From assembly GCA_946403845.1 (NCBI GenBank), contig CAMJBL010000001.1:62001-126000 (forward strand): DNA of 64,000 nucleotides. The letters run 5' to 3'. Below the pieces are notes generated by a model. The model was not told the origin of the DNA, searched no databases, and was given only the letters and a program-made list of their open reading frames with translations. Position numbers and translations under genes: made by a program. The stretch comes from an uncultured Prevotella sp. (GTDB taxonomy: Bacteria > Bacteroidota > Bacteroidia > Bacteroidales > Bacteroidaceae). This document shows, piece after piece, positions 1 through 8,006 of the stretch (positions are counted from its first letter, which is position 1; each line of letters starts with the position of its first letter).

Positions 1-1141
1 TTACTATTTCGACAGTAAGGATACCCCGGGTCTGGGTGCCTTCCCCGATATCCTTCCCAACGAGGATGTGAAGTGGGAGACCTCTGAGCAGCTCGACTTC
101 GGTTTCGACGCCCGCTTCCTCAACAACCGTCTGGGTGTGACCTTCGACTGGTATAAGAAGACCACGAAGGACTGGCTGGTTGTTGCTCCGACATTGCTCT
201 CTTACGGTACCAACGCACCTTATGTCAATGGTGGTGATATCGAGAACAAGGGTTATGAGATCCAGCTGAGCTGGAACGACAAGATCGGTAAGGACTTCCG
301 TTACAATGTCTCATTCAACTTCTCACACAACAAGAACGAGGTTACCCGTCTGGCCAACTCTGAGGGTATCATCCACGGTAGTGAGAACGCCATTGCCCAG
401 AACACGGCCGAGATCAACCGTGTACAGGTGGGCTATCCCATCGGCTACTTCTATGGCTATGAGATGGAAGGTATCATCCAGAACGAGCAGCAGCTGCAGG
501 AATACCTCGACCGTAACTGCGGTGGCGACAAGAAGAACTCGCTTCAGGGTGCCGACTTGCAGCCTGGTGACGTGATGTTCAAGGACCTCAATGGTGATGG
601 TAAGATCACGAAAGACGATGATAAGACGATGATCGGTGACCCGAATCCCGACTTCACCGCAGGTCTCAACATCAATATCTCTTACAAGGGCTTCGACCTG
701 GGTATCAACGGTTACGGCTCCTTCGGCCAGCAGGTGGCAAAGAGCTATCGTCAGTTCTCCGACCATCCCGACGACAACTACTGTACCGACGTCTACACCA
801 AGTACTGGACGGGCGAGGGTAGCACCAACGAGTATCCGCGCTTCTCTCACGGTAAGACGGCCAACATGTCTGAAATCTCACGCGTATGGATCGAGGATGC
901 CGACTTCTTCAAGATCTCCCGCCTCTCATTCGGCTACGATTTCAAGCGCCTCTATTCCAAGCTTCCTGTACAGAAGTGCCGCCTCTATGTGTCACTCAAC
1001 AATTTCTTCTGCTTCACGGGCTACTCAGGTATGGATCCTGAGGTGGGCTTCGGCAATGGAAACAGTTGGGCATCTGGTATCGACTGTGGCTACTATCCCT
1101 CGTCACGCTCCTTCCAGGTGGGTCTGAATGTCAATTTTTAA
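1..1141 (+). CDS. SusC-like TonB-dependent receptor, C-terminal part (5' truncated by window)
   Basis: This is the last 379 residues of a SusC-family outer-membrane receptor; the reading frame starts at base 2 and the N-terminus lies outside the window. SusC proteins import oligosaccharides or other large ligands across the outer membrane with TonB energy, capped by a SusD lipoprotein. The visible part is alternating beta-barrel sequence, has a calcium-loop-like segment (DLNGDGKITKDDD, near bases 587-625) common in this family, and ends in the phenylalanine typical of barrel proteins. The SusD-like partner follows 27 bases later. The ligand cannot be told from this fragment. Confidence 0.93.
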   Translation, partial: YYFDSKDTPGLGAFPDILPNEDVKWETSEQLDFGFDARFLNNRLGVTFDWYKKTTKDWLVVAPTLLSYGTNAPYVNGGDIENKGYEIQLSWNDKIGKDFRYNVSFNFSHNKNEVTRLANSEGIIHGSENAIAQNTAEINRVQVGYPIGYFYGYEMEGIIQNEQQLQEYLDRNCGGDKKNSLQGADLQPGDVMFKDLNGDGKITKDDDKTMIGDPNPDFTAGLNINISYKGFDLGINGYGSFGQQVAKSYRQFSDHPDDNYCTDVYTKYWTGEGSTNEYPRFSHGKTANMSEISRVWIEDADFFKISRLSFGYDFKRLYSKLPVQKCRLYVSLNNFFCFTGYSGMDPEVGFGNGNSWASGIDCGYYPSSRSFQVGLNVNF

Positions 1142-1168
1142 AAATTGAAAAATTGAAGAATTGAAAAA
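1142..1168. repeat. AATTGAA-type tandem spacer between susC-like and susD-like genes
   Basis: The whole gap between the two genes is made of about three imperfect copies of an AATTGAA-like unit. Similar short tandem units with other sequences fill several other gaps in this window. No independent function is evident. Confidence 0.6.
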
Positions 1169-2929
1169 ATGAAAAAACTGACGATTATGAAAAAGAATCT
1201 ATTATATATCGTTTGCGCAATCTGCGTAGCCTGTGGTTTGTGTGCCTGTGAGGACTTCCTCGACACAGACAACCTCACGAAGAAGGATACGTCGAACTTC
1301 CCCCTTAACGAGAGTGATGCCGTACAGATGGTGAATGGTATCTATGCCGTTATGAACCGCAATCTGGCCGACCCTGAGGAGGATCCCTTCTTTATTTTTG
1401 ATATCGCTTCCGACGACCGTCTGGGCGGTGGTAGCCAGAGTAACATCGGCGCTCAGGGCGTCGACCGTCTGATGAACGCTTATCTCGACTGGATGAAACC
1501 TCTCTGGAAGCAGCGCTATGCCGGTATCAACCGTGCCAACAATGCCTTGGAGACCATTGACAAAGTGACCGAATGGTCTTCGGCTGACAAGAAGAATCAG
1601 TTGCTCTGCGAGATCTATTTCCTCCGTGCCTGGTATTATTTCAACCTGGCTCAGGTGTTCAATGGCGTGCCCCTCGTACTGTCGACGACACCCCAGAATC
1701 TGCCCAGGTCTTCTGCCGATGAGGTGTATGCCCAGATTGCTTCCGACCTGAAGGCCTCCATCGAGGCTGGTCCGGCTACCAAGTACCCCAACTTTGGTAT
1801 CGGCCGTGTGTCGAAGTGGACAGCCGAGGGTATGATGGCCCGCGTGTGGCTGTTCTATACCGGCTTCTATGGCAAGTCTGAACTGCCCCTTGCCGATGGT
1901 GGCAGCATCTCCAAGCAGCAGGTGACCACCTGGCTCGAGGATTGTATCCAGAACAGCGGTTACGGCCTTGTCAGCGACCAGCGTAACCTCTGGCCCTACA
2001 CCAATCCCTATACCGCCAAGGACTATCCCTATGCCCTTGAGAACGGTCTGAACTGGGAGACCGACGAGAACATCGAGAGCATGTTTGCCGTGAAGATGTC
2101 GAACGTGCCTGGTTGGAGTGCTGATACGCAGCTGCGCCACAACCGTATCGTCGAGTTCTACAATCCCCGTAAGACCACCGAGGCAGCCTTCCCGTTCTCC
2201 GTACAGGGCTACAGCAACGGTCCCGTATGCTGGAAGCTGTGGACAGACTGGGCTGAGGATCCCGACTACGCAGGCGACTACCGCCGTGTAGGCTCTATCT
2301 GTAAGCGTGCCGACGAGATCCCCGACTATAAGGGCGACAAGGCCAAGGAGGTTGAGAATACCGACCTGCTGGCTAAGAAGTACCTTGGCGTTGAGGCTTG
2401 GAACGAAGACCACAGCGCCCGTTATCTGAGCTACGGCTACTACTATGGCAGTGAGAACAACCGTCAGACGGGTCTTACCCAGTCGCTTGTATGGCTGCGC
2501 TTTGCCGACGTGCTGCTCATGCACGCAGAGCTCACCGACGGTAAGGTCATCTACAACGGCAAGAACGGTCTGAACGCCATTCGTCAGCGTGCTAACCTGC
2601 CCGACATCCCCTATAGCCTGGCCAACCTGAAGAAGGAGCGCCGCTATGAGCTCTGCTTCGAGGCAGTGCGCTGGAACGACCTGCGCCGTTGGGGCGATGT
2701 GGCTGAGAAGGTGAAGAACCAGGTGGGCAACCCCATCCTCAACCAGGGTGTCGCTGGCGAGTATGCCTTCACCAACGACTTCATGCAGCGCTATCGCGAC
2801 ACCGGTGGCGGCTTCTTCAAGATTCCTGAGGATCAGGTCATCCTGTCAGAGGGCGTCCTCGAGCAGAACCCCGGCTGGGAGAGTGGCACCGACTGGGCCA
2901 AGGGCGATCTGCCGTATAAATTCAAGTAA
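1169..2929 (+). CDS. SusD/RagB-like nutrient-binding outer membrane lipoprotein
   Basis: This 586-residue protein is the surface lipoprotein partner of the SusC-like receptor; SusD proteins bind glycans or other nutrients and form the lid of the transporter. It has a signal peptide ending in a lipobox (LCAC, Cys27), the helix-rich TPR-like SusD fold sequence (for example the AWYYFNLAQVFNGVPLV region) and the family C-terminus with KKERRYELCFEAVRWNDLRR. A second in-frame ATG at 1187 gives a 580-residue form with an equally good signal peptide. A strong terminator follows, so no degradative enzyme belongs to this transcript on the downstream side. The substrate is unknown. Confidence 0.95.
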   Translation: MKKLTIMKKNLLYIVCAICVACGLCACEDFLDTDNLTKKDTSNFPLNESDAVQMVNGIYAVMNRNLADPEEDPFFIFDIASDDRLGGGSQSNIGAQGVDRLMNAYLDWMKPLWKQRYAGINRANNALETIDKVTEWSSADKKNQLLCEIYFLRAWYYFNLAQVFNGVPLVLSTTPQNLPRSSADEVYAQIASDLKASIEAGPATKYPNFGIGRVSKWTAEGMMARVWLFYTGFYGKSELPLADGGSISKQQVTTWLEDCIQNSGYGLVSDQRNLWPYTNPYTAKDYPYALENGLNWETDENIESMFAVKMSNVPGWSADTQLRHNRIVEFYNPRKTTEAAFPFSVQGYSNGPVCWKLWTDWAEDPDYAGDYRRVGSICKRADEIPDYKGDKAKEVENTDLLAKKYLGVEAWNEDHSARYLSYGYYYGSENNRQTGLTQSLVWLRFADVLLMHAELTDGKVIYNGKNGLNAIRQRANLPDIPYSLANLKKERRYELCFEAVRWNDLRRWGDVAEKVKNQVGNPILNQGVAGEYAFTNDFMQRYRDTGGGFFKIPEDQVILSEGVLEQNPGWESGTDWAKGDLPYKFK

Positions 2930-2937
2930 AATAGAAA

Positions 2938-2966
2938 ATCCCCGCTCCCCGAGCGGGGATTTTTAT
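2938..2966 (+). terminator. Rho-independent terminator of the SusC/D operon
   Basis: A perfect 10-base stem (ATCCCCGCTC with GAGCGGGGAT, three-base loop) is followed by a T-rich run, directly after the susD-like stop codon. Confidence 0.9.
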
Positions 2967-2977
2967 TTTCTTTTTCG

Positions 2978-2985
2978 TATCTTTG
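2978..2985 (+). promoter_or_regulatory. Bacteroidota -7 box upstream of the DMT transporter
   Basis: TATCTTTG matches the TAnnTTTG consensus. It lies between the SusC/D terminator and the transporter start at 3013, giving a leader of about 20 bases. No clear -33 TTTG is seen. Confidence 0.6.
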
Positions 2986-3012
2986 CAGCGGAATTACTTC
3001 GCAGTGTAAGAT

Positions 3013-3909
3013 ATGAACAGATTTTGGTATCATCTGGTGGCTTTTCTGGTGGTGGTTGTGTGGGGCACGACATTTGTCTTCACCAAACTGCTGCTCCTGG
3101 CCGGACTGACGGCAGCACAGATCTTTGTGCTGCGTTTCATCGTGGCCTACCTGTTGCTGCTTGTCTATACCCTTCCCCGTAGGCAATTCCGCCTTTTTGC
3201 CGCCTCGTTGCAGGATGAGCTGATGATGGTGGCGCTGGGCATAACAGGCGGATCCCTTTATTTCCTCACGGAAAACAGCGCCATGATCTACACTACGACC
3301 ACCAATACCTCTCTCATCGTCTGTCTCTGTCCGCTGTTCGCCGCCCTGCTCATCGCCTTGTTCTACCGCTCCCAGCGCCTGCACGGCATTCAGATCGTGG
3401 GCACGGTGTTGGCAGCCCTGGGTGTCATCGTGGTGGTGCTCAACGGCCGGTTTGTGCTTCATCTGTCACCCCTGGGCGATACCCTGGCCTTCGGGGCCTG
3501 CCTCTGCTGGGCGTTCTATTCGCTCCTGATGATTCCAGCTGGTCAGCGCTACGACACGGTATTCATCACCCGGAAGGTGTTCTTCTATGGCCTGTTGTCC
3601 ATGATTCCCTATTTCTGTGTCCACCCCGACCTGCCGTCGATCAGTCTGGTGCTGCGCCCTGGTGTATTGGCCAATCTGCTGTTCTTGGGCTGTGTCGCCT
3701 CCATGGTCTGTTACCTGGCATGGAATTGGGTCATCAAGAAACTGGGAGCCGTTGTCGTCACCAACTATGTCTATCTCAACCCCGTCACCACGGTGCTCTT
3801 CGCCTGGCTCATTCTCTCCGAACGCATCACCGTCTATTTCCTCCTCGGCACCCTGCTCATCCTCCTTGGCATGTACCTCTGCAATTCCTACAAAACCCCC
3901 AGTGAGTAG
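3013..3909 (+). CDS. EamA/DMT-family permease (RhaT-like exporter)
   Basis: A 298-residue integral membrane protein with about ten hydrophobic helices in two EamA repeats. The first repeat opens with the family-typical VVVVWGTTFVFTKLLL segment and the second contains GDTLAFGACLCWAFYSLLM. DMT permeases usually export metabolites or amino acids across the inner membrane; the substrate cannot be read from sequence. It is transcribed alone from its own promoter and followed by a long noncoding stretch. Confidence 0.9.
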   Translation: MNRFWYHLVAFLVVVVWGTTFVFTKLLLLAGLTAAQIFVLRFIVAYLLLLVYTLPRRQFRLFAASLQDELMMVALGITGGSLYFLTENSAMIYTTTTNTSLIVCLCPLFAALLIALFYRSQRLHGIQIVGTVLAALGVIVVVLNGRFVLHLSPLGDTLAFGACLCWAFYSLLMIPAGQRYDTVFITRKVFFYGLLSMIPYFCVHPDLPSISLVLRPGVLANLLFLGCVASMVCYLAWNWVIKKLGAVVVTNYVYLNPVTTVLFAWLILSERITVYFLLGTLLILLGMYLCNSYKTPSE

Positions 3910-4359
3910 AGGTGCGTGACTTTGTCAAGAATTTTGTTTGCATGTTCCTATGTCTCTTATAATCGCCTTGAAATGCCCTAGTAAGGAAAACAATTGCTAC
4001 TATTAATGCGCGCAATTTCTAGAATTAATACTCGCAATTTTTGCCTTTAGTGTTCGCCTCTGCAGTTCTCTCAATTGACAATGCAAAGGTACGAAAAATT
4101 CAGCATACCTACAAGCCTTTACCGATTTTATTTCAAATGTTAAAATCTATAGTTTTAGGCGCAGCAGCGCAGCAGCGCGTCAGCGCGTCATTACGAAAAA
4201 CCGATGCGCATCAACAATAGCTATATATATATTATATATAATTATTATATATTACATATATAATAATTTAAAATATAGGTATAACCACCAATGATGCATA
4301 ATTCAAAAAACCAAATGACGCGCTGACGCGCTGATGCGCTGATGCGGTCTATAAACAAT
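3910..4359. other. 450-base intergenic region without a convincing gene
   Basis: No reading frame with a start and ribosome site was found here. It holds an imperfect direct repeat (TTAATGCGCGCAATTT at 4003-4018 and TTAATACTCGCAATTT at 4025-4040), a minus-strand TACCTTTG promoter-like box at 4084-4091 pointing toward the transporter gene, a 14-base segment (ATGTTCCTATGTCT at 3942) that recurs at 25642, and the large inverted repeat listed separately. Confidence 0.6.
4160..4346. repeat. 33-base inverted repeat of GCGCTGATG-type iterons around an AT-rich core
   Basis: The arms at 4160-4192 and 4314-4346 are inverted copies with about two mismatches in 33 bases. Each arm is itself a run of roughly 9-base units of the form GCGCTGA(T/C)G. 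The 121-base core between them is almost pure A/T, with several TATATA palindromes and no reading frame. It could be a gene-less mobile element, a protein-binding array or a cruciform. It resembles in plan, not sequence, the iteron arms around the VapE gene at 48616-50252. Confidence 0.8.
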
Positions 4360-4385
4360 AATCCCCTCGCTGTTGCGGGGGGATT
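4360..4385. terminator. Hairpin terminator, mainly for the minus-strand small gene
   Basis: AATCCCC and GGGGATT pair, with an inner CGC/GCG pair. It lies just after the stop of the 49-residue minus-strand gene and is T-rich on both sides, so it may work in both directions. Confidence 0.7.
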
Positions 4386-4392
4386 TTCATTG

Positions 4393-4542
4393 CTACCGGT
4401 TTTCCGGCTCTGCAGTGCTTTGATTTGCGAAGTAACCCTTCGTTAAGTAGTGTTTTAAGACATCGTTTGCCCATTGCTCACGCAATGCTTCGTCGTCCGT
4501 GCCCTGATAGTTTGGGCTTTCTGTGTTCAATAATACTGTCAT
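4393..4542 (-). CDS. Small 49-residue hypothetical protein
   Basis: A minus-strand frame encodes a hydrophilic, acidic 49-residue protein beginning MTVLLNTESPNYQGTDDEAL and ending AEPENR. Support comes from context: an AGAAGAGG ribosome site lies just upstream of the ATG, a TAATTTTG promoter box lies about 60 bases upstream at 4605-4612, and a hairpin terminator follows the stop at once. I do not recognise the family. It has no signal peptide or membrane segment and is predicted to be cytoplasmic. It could be a regulator or a leftover of an element that includes the nearby inverted repeat. Confidence 0.6.
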   Translation of the reverse strand: MTVLLNTESPNYQGTDDEALREQWANDVLKHYLTKGYFANQSTAEPENR

Positions 4543-4604
4543 TGACCTCTTCTTTTATATTAATGGTTATGGTTTATGGAAGATGAACCTGTCATTTTCG
4601 ATGG

Positions 4605-4612
4605 CAAAATTA
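4605..4612 (-). promoter_or_regulatory. Bacteroidota -7 box for the 49-residue gene
   Basis: On the minus strand the bases read TAATTTTG, a match to TAnnTTTG, about 60 bases upstream of the small gene's ATG. Confidence 0.5.
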
Positions 4613-4736
4613 CAACAATTCTGCGAAACATGGTTTCTTAAATGATACAACTTCATAACAAACCGGCTGTAAGTTTGTTACGGCTGGGTGTAAGAGGCAT
4701 AACAAATTGTACATGAGGTGTAAGAAAGTTGCAAAA

Positions 4737-4767
4737 AATGCCGATTTCATCGGTAAAAATCGGCATT
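4737..4767 (-). terminator. Terminator of the AraC-type regulator gene / lysS operon
   Basis: An 11-base perfect stem (AATGCCGATTT with its complement, nine-base loop) is followed on the minus strand by a run of T, 16 bases after the regulator stop codon. Confidence 0.85.
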
Positions 4768-4782
4768 ATGTTAAATGTATCA

Positions 4783-5865
4783 TCAACCTCGATTCTGTTT
4801 CTGTTTGGCGCGATAGCAAGCCATATAATTGGAGAATCCGGAGGCGATGGCTGCCGACTCCTTGGTCTCGTCGGGATGTTTGGTGGCATATTGCTCGTAG
4901 TGCGCCAGGCGCAGACCGTTGACATAGCTGGCAAACGAGCCGAAGCGTCGTTGGAAGGTCAGCGACACGTAGGTGCGGCCCAACTGGCAGTGCTCCACCA
5001 CATCGTCGACCTTCAGGTGGGGGTCGAGATAGGCGCGCTGCTCCTCCACATAGGCCCGTATCTCGAGTGCCGTCTGCTCGATATGCTCTTCCATCAGGGC
5101 GTTCTGGCGGGCAGTGACCTCAGGGTCGTTGTCGTCGTCAGCGGCAGAGACTGGCATGAACCGGTGTCGCCAAGTGGGTAAGACGGTGACCAGAAACCCC
5201 ATGTTGAAGGCGGCCAGCAACACGTGCAGGATGGCCATGATCTGACGGGAGTCGAAGATATAGGCAGGCCAGACCAGCGGGGTGAGGACAATCGGACAGA
5301 GGAGAAACATGCTGGCATAGCGCACGGGGAAGTCGTCGGGGTTGGAGTAGTTGGCATCGCGCGACTCGCGAATCCAGCCCTGCACCTGCCACATGGCCAT
5401 AGAGCAGTAGGCTATCATCAGGAGACTCTCGACGGTGATGACATAATGCCAGAACTGCAGCCCCTGGGCATTGAGGAACTCGAGGGGCACCCAGGCGTTG
5501 AGCACGGGCACGAGCATCGTGGCGATGACGATGCAGGCAGCCCCCCAGCTGACGGGCTTCCAACGGCTCCACTGCTTCACGGTACCGGCATAGCACAGGA
5601 TGAGCAAGCCGCAATAGAAATAATAGGTGGCGGGGAAGTAGGACTTCATCAGTGTCCATGCCGCCTCGTTGGTGGGATTGTAGACGTAGGGCAGCAGCAG
5701 GGTTCCCATGATGTAGATGAGTACCTGCATCTTGCGGTCGGGCCAGAGATAGGCGTGGCGCTCCTTGGGCTCCTGACAGGTGTGGAACCAGCGCACAACG
5801 GCAAATGCCCAGCACGTGGTGATATACAGCATCGCTGCCAGGCCGTAGTAATAATATTCGTTCAT
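4783..5865 (-). CDS. Membrane-anchored AraC-family transcriptional regulator
   Basis: This 360-residue protein joins an N-terminal membrane domain (about six to seven hydrophobic helices, residues 1-235) to a C-terminal AraC-type helix-turn-helix domain (about residues 275-355). The DNA-binding part contains HLKVDDVVEHCQLGRTYVSL and the second-helix region AAIASGFSNYMACYRAKQ. Regulators of this type probably sense a signal at or in the membrane and switch nearby or distant genes. Its ATG overlaps the stop of the HAD phosphatase gene by four bases, so it is co-translated as the last gene of the lysS-gpsA-pgi operon. The ligand and targets are unknown. Confidence 0.8.
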   Translation of the reverse strand: MNEYYYYGLAAMLYITTCWAFAVVRWFHTCQEPKERHAYLWPDRKMQVLIYIMGTLLLPYVYNPTNEAAWTLMKSYFPATYYFYCGLLILCYAGTVKQWSRWKPVSWGAACIVIATMLVPVLNAWVPLEFLNAQGLQFWHYVITVESLLMIAYCSMAMWQVQGWIRESRDANYSNPDDFPVRYASMFLLCPIVLTPLVWPAYIFDSRQIMAILHVLLAAFNMGFLVTVLPTWRHRFMPVSAADDDNDPEVTARQNALMEEHIEQTALEIRAYVEEQRAYLDPHLKVDDVVEHCQLGRTYVSLTFQRRFGSFASYVNGLRLAHYEQYATKHPDETKESAAIASGFSNYMACYRAKQKQNRG

Positions 5866-6584
5866 GGGTGTAGTTTCTTCCAGTTTGCGCTGAAGTCGCT
5901 CATCGTGGGGAAAATCAGGTCGGCATTGGCGTCGAGGAGTGTTTGGAAGTCCAACGGTCCTGTGTTGACGGCAACGGTGAAGATCTTAGCGGCCGCGCCT
6001 GCGCGGATACCCAAGGGAGCATTCTCGATGACGATGGCCTCGTAGGGCTGCAGATTGCCGGCTTTATTCAGGCCCATAAGGTAGGGATCGGGCTTGGGCT
6101 TGCCATGTCGCACATCGTAAGCGGTGGTGATATGGGCCTCGTCGACGAACATCCCGAAATCCTTGAGGATGCGCCTGATCAAAGGCTTCTGTCCGCTGCC
6201 CGTGACGACGCCGATCTGGATACCGTCGTCGTGGATCTGCTGCATGAGACTGATGATGCCTGGCATGATGGGGGCCTCAGGGAGTTCGTGGAAGATGCGG
6301 CTCTTCTCGTCGTACATGCGCTGGGCCTCGGCCTCGTCGATCTCGCGGCCCTGTTGGCGCATCACCATCTGACGGATGGTGTCGACACCGCGGGCGCCCT
6401 CGGTGGCATAGGCATCGTCGGCAGTCATTTGGATGCCGAACTCGGCCATCGACTGCTGCCAGGCAATGGCGTGATTGGGCATGGAGTCGTAGAGTACGCC
6501 GTCCATGTCAAAGAGCACGGCCTTGGGGCTGAGGGCCTCAAAGCCGTGTCTTTCTAAGTATTGTTTGATTGCGAGGGTAAACAT
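5862..6584 (-). CDS. HAD-family phosphatase / beta-phosphoglucomutase-like hydrolase
   Basis: A 240-residue cytoplasmic HAD hydrolase. Motif I is FDMDGVLYDSMP (residues 25-36, both catalytic Asp present), motif II is VVTGSG, the motif III lysine is in HGKPKPDPYLMGL and motif IV is VIENAPLGIRAG. The helical cap of the subfamily-I type (about residues 40-105) matches beta-phosphoglucomutase and phosphoglycolate-type enzymes, which act on sugar phosphates. Its position after pgi supports a role in sugar-phosphate metabolism. The exact substrate cannot be assigned. Confidence 0.85.
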   Translation of the reverse strand: MFTLAIKQYLERHGFEALSPKAVLFDMDGVLYDSMPNHAIAWQQSMAEFGIQMTADDAYATEGARGVDTIRQMVMRQQGREIDEAEAQRMYDEKSRIFHELPEAPIMPGIISLMQQIHDDGIQIGVVTGSGQKPLIRRILKDFGMFVDEAHITTAYDVRHGKPKPDPYLMGLNKAGNLQPYEAIVIENAPLGIRAGAAAKIFTVAVNTGPLDFQTLLDANADLIFPTMSDFSANWKKLHP

Positions 6585-6592
6585 ATTTTAAA

Positions 6593-6623
6593 CTAGCCGA
6601 TCTAGCCGGGCTAGACAGACTAG
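6593..6623. repeat. Nine-base CTAG tandem repeat between pgi and the HAD gene
   Basis: CTAG occurs at 6593, 6602, 6611 and 6620, exactly nine bases apart, with the five bases between only partly conserved. The last unit contains the TAG stop codon of pgi. CTAG is normally a rare tetranucleotide in bacteria, so four in phase in 31 bases is notable. Confidence 0.75.
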
Positions 6624-7975
6624 GATTCTTTAGCGAGGCGCTCCTTGATGGCCTTGCTCTCTGCCTCGTAGCCGGGCTTGTCGAGCAGGGCGAACATATT
6701 CTTCTTATAGGCCTCGACGCCGGGCTGGTTGAACGGATTCACGCCCAGCACATTGCCGCTGATGCCACAGCCGATCTCGAAGAAGTAGATGAGCTGTCCG
6801 AGATAGCGCTCGTTCAGACGGGGCATGGTGATGCGGATATTGGGCACGCCACCGTCGACATGAGCCAGTTTGGTGCCCAGCTCAGCCATCTTGTTTACCT
6901 CGTCGACGCGCTTGCCAGCGAGGAAGTTCAGACCGTCGAGGTTCTCCTCGTCAGCAGGGAAGAGCAGTTTCTTCTCGGGCTCCTCGACACTGATGACGGT
7001 CTCGAAGATAGTGCGCTCGCCATCCTGGATCCACTGCCCCATGGAATGGAGGTCGGTGGTGAAGTCGACACTGGCGGGGAAGATACCCTTCTTGTCCTTA
7101 CCCTCAGACTCGCCATAGAGCTGCTTCCACCACTCGCTCATGAAGTGGAGCTTGGGCTGGAAGTTGACCATGATCTCAATCTTCTTGCCACTCTGGTAGA
7201 GACCGTTACGCACGGCAGCATACTGGGCTGCGGGGTTCTCGGCGAAGGGCACGTCGGGGGCACAGGCCTTTTCCATATCCTGCGCGCCAGCCACCAGTTC
7301 CCTGATGCTGAAACCAGCGCAGGCGATAGGCAGCAGGCCTACGGGGGTGAGCACGGAGAAACGGCCACCCACGTTGTCGGGAATGATGAAGCTCTTGTAA
7401 CCCTCCTTGTCGGCACAGGTGCGGGCAGCACCCTTCTTGGCGTCGGTAATGGCCACGATGACCTTCCTGGCCTCTTCCTTGCCACGCTGGGCCTCGCACT
7501 GCTTCTTCAGCAGACGGAAGGTGAGGGCGGTCTCAGTGGTGGTACCGCTCTTTGAGATATTGATCACACCGAACTTCTTGTCTTTCAGATACTCGGTCAG
7601 TTCGAAGAGGTAATCCTCGCCGATATTGTTGCCTGCGAAAAGGATGGTGGGATTCTTCTTATCACCCACGAGCCAGGCGAAGCTGTTGCTCAGGGCCTCG
7701 ATCACGGCACGGGCGCCCAGATAGCTACCGCCAATACCAGCCACGACGATGGCCTCGCAGTTCTGGCGCAGGGTGTCGGCGCATGCCTGCAGCTCATCGA
7801 GGAAGGCGGGGGTGATGGAGGAGGGCAGATGCAGCCATCCTAAGAAGTCGTTACCAGGACAGGTTCCCTCTTCGAGTGCCTTCTGTGCTTCTTTTACTTT
7901 CGGCTCGAAAGCCTCTACTGCGCCTGCGTTCAGAAAGCAAGCGGCCTTTGTGATGTCAAGTTTGATGTTACTCAT
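6620..7975 (-). CDS. pgi: Glucose-6-phosphate isomerase
   Basis: A 451-residue phosphoglucose isomerase, close to the usual length of the short bacterial form, converting glucose-6-phosphate to fructose-6-phosphate in glycolysis and gluconeogenesis. The family signature [14 protein letters not shown] is present near residue 200, as are the SIS-type phosphate-binding segment [10 protein letters not shown] (near residue 142) and the [12 protein letters not shown] region. The ATG start follows gpsA by 31 bases in the same operon. The cytoplasmic location is inferred from the absence of a signal peptide. Confidence 0.97.
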   Translation of the reverse strand: MSNIKLDITKAACFLNAGAVEAFEPKVKEAQKALEEGTCPGNDFLGWLHLPSSITPAFLDELQACADTLRQNCEAIVVAGIGGSYLGARAVIEALSNSFAWLVGDKKNPTILFAGNNIGEDYLFELTEYLKDKKFGVINISKSGTTTETALTFRLLKKQCEAQRGKEEARKVIVAITDAKKGAARTCADKEGYKSFIIPDNVGGRFSVLTPVGLLPIACAGFSIRELVAGAQDMEKACAPDVPFAENPAAQYAAVRNGLYQSGKKIEIMVNFQPKLHFMSEWWKQLYGESEGKDKKGIFPASVDFTTDLHSMGQWIQDGERTIFETVISVEEPEKKLLFPADEENLDGLNFLAGKRVDEVNKMAELGTKLAHVDGGVPNIRITMPRLNERYLGQLIYFFEIGCGISGNVLGVNPFNQPGVEAYKKNMFALLDKPGYEAESKAIKERLAKES

Positions 7976-8006
7976 AATAATATGCTTTTGTTAGTTTGTC
8001 AAATCT

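Noticed and set aside
1202..2524. 440-residue minus-strand open frame
   Set aside because: It lies wholly antisense to the SusD-like gene, has no family features and reflects codon bias of that gene.
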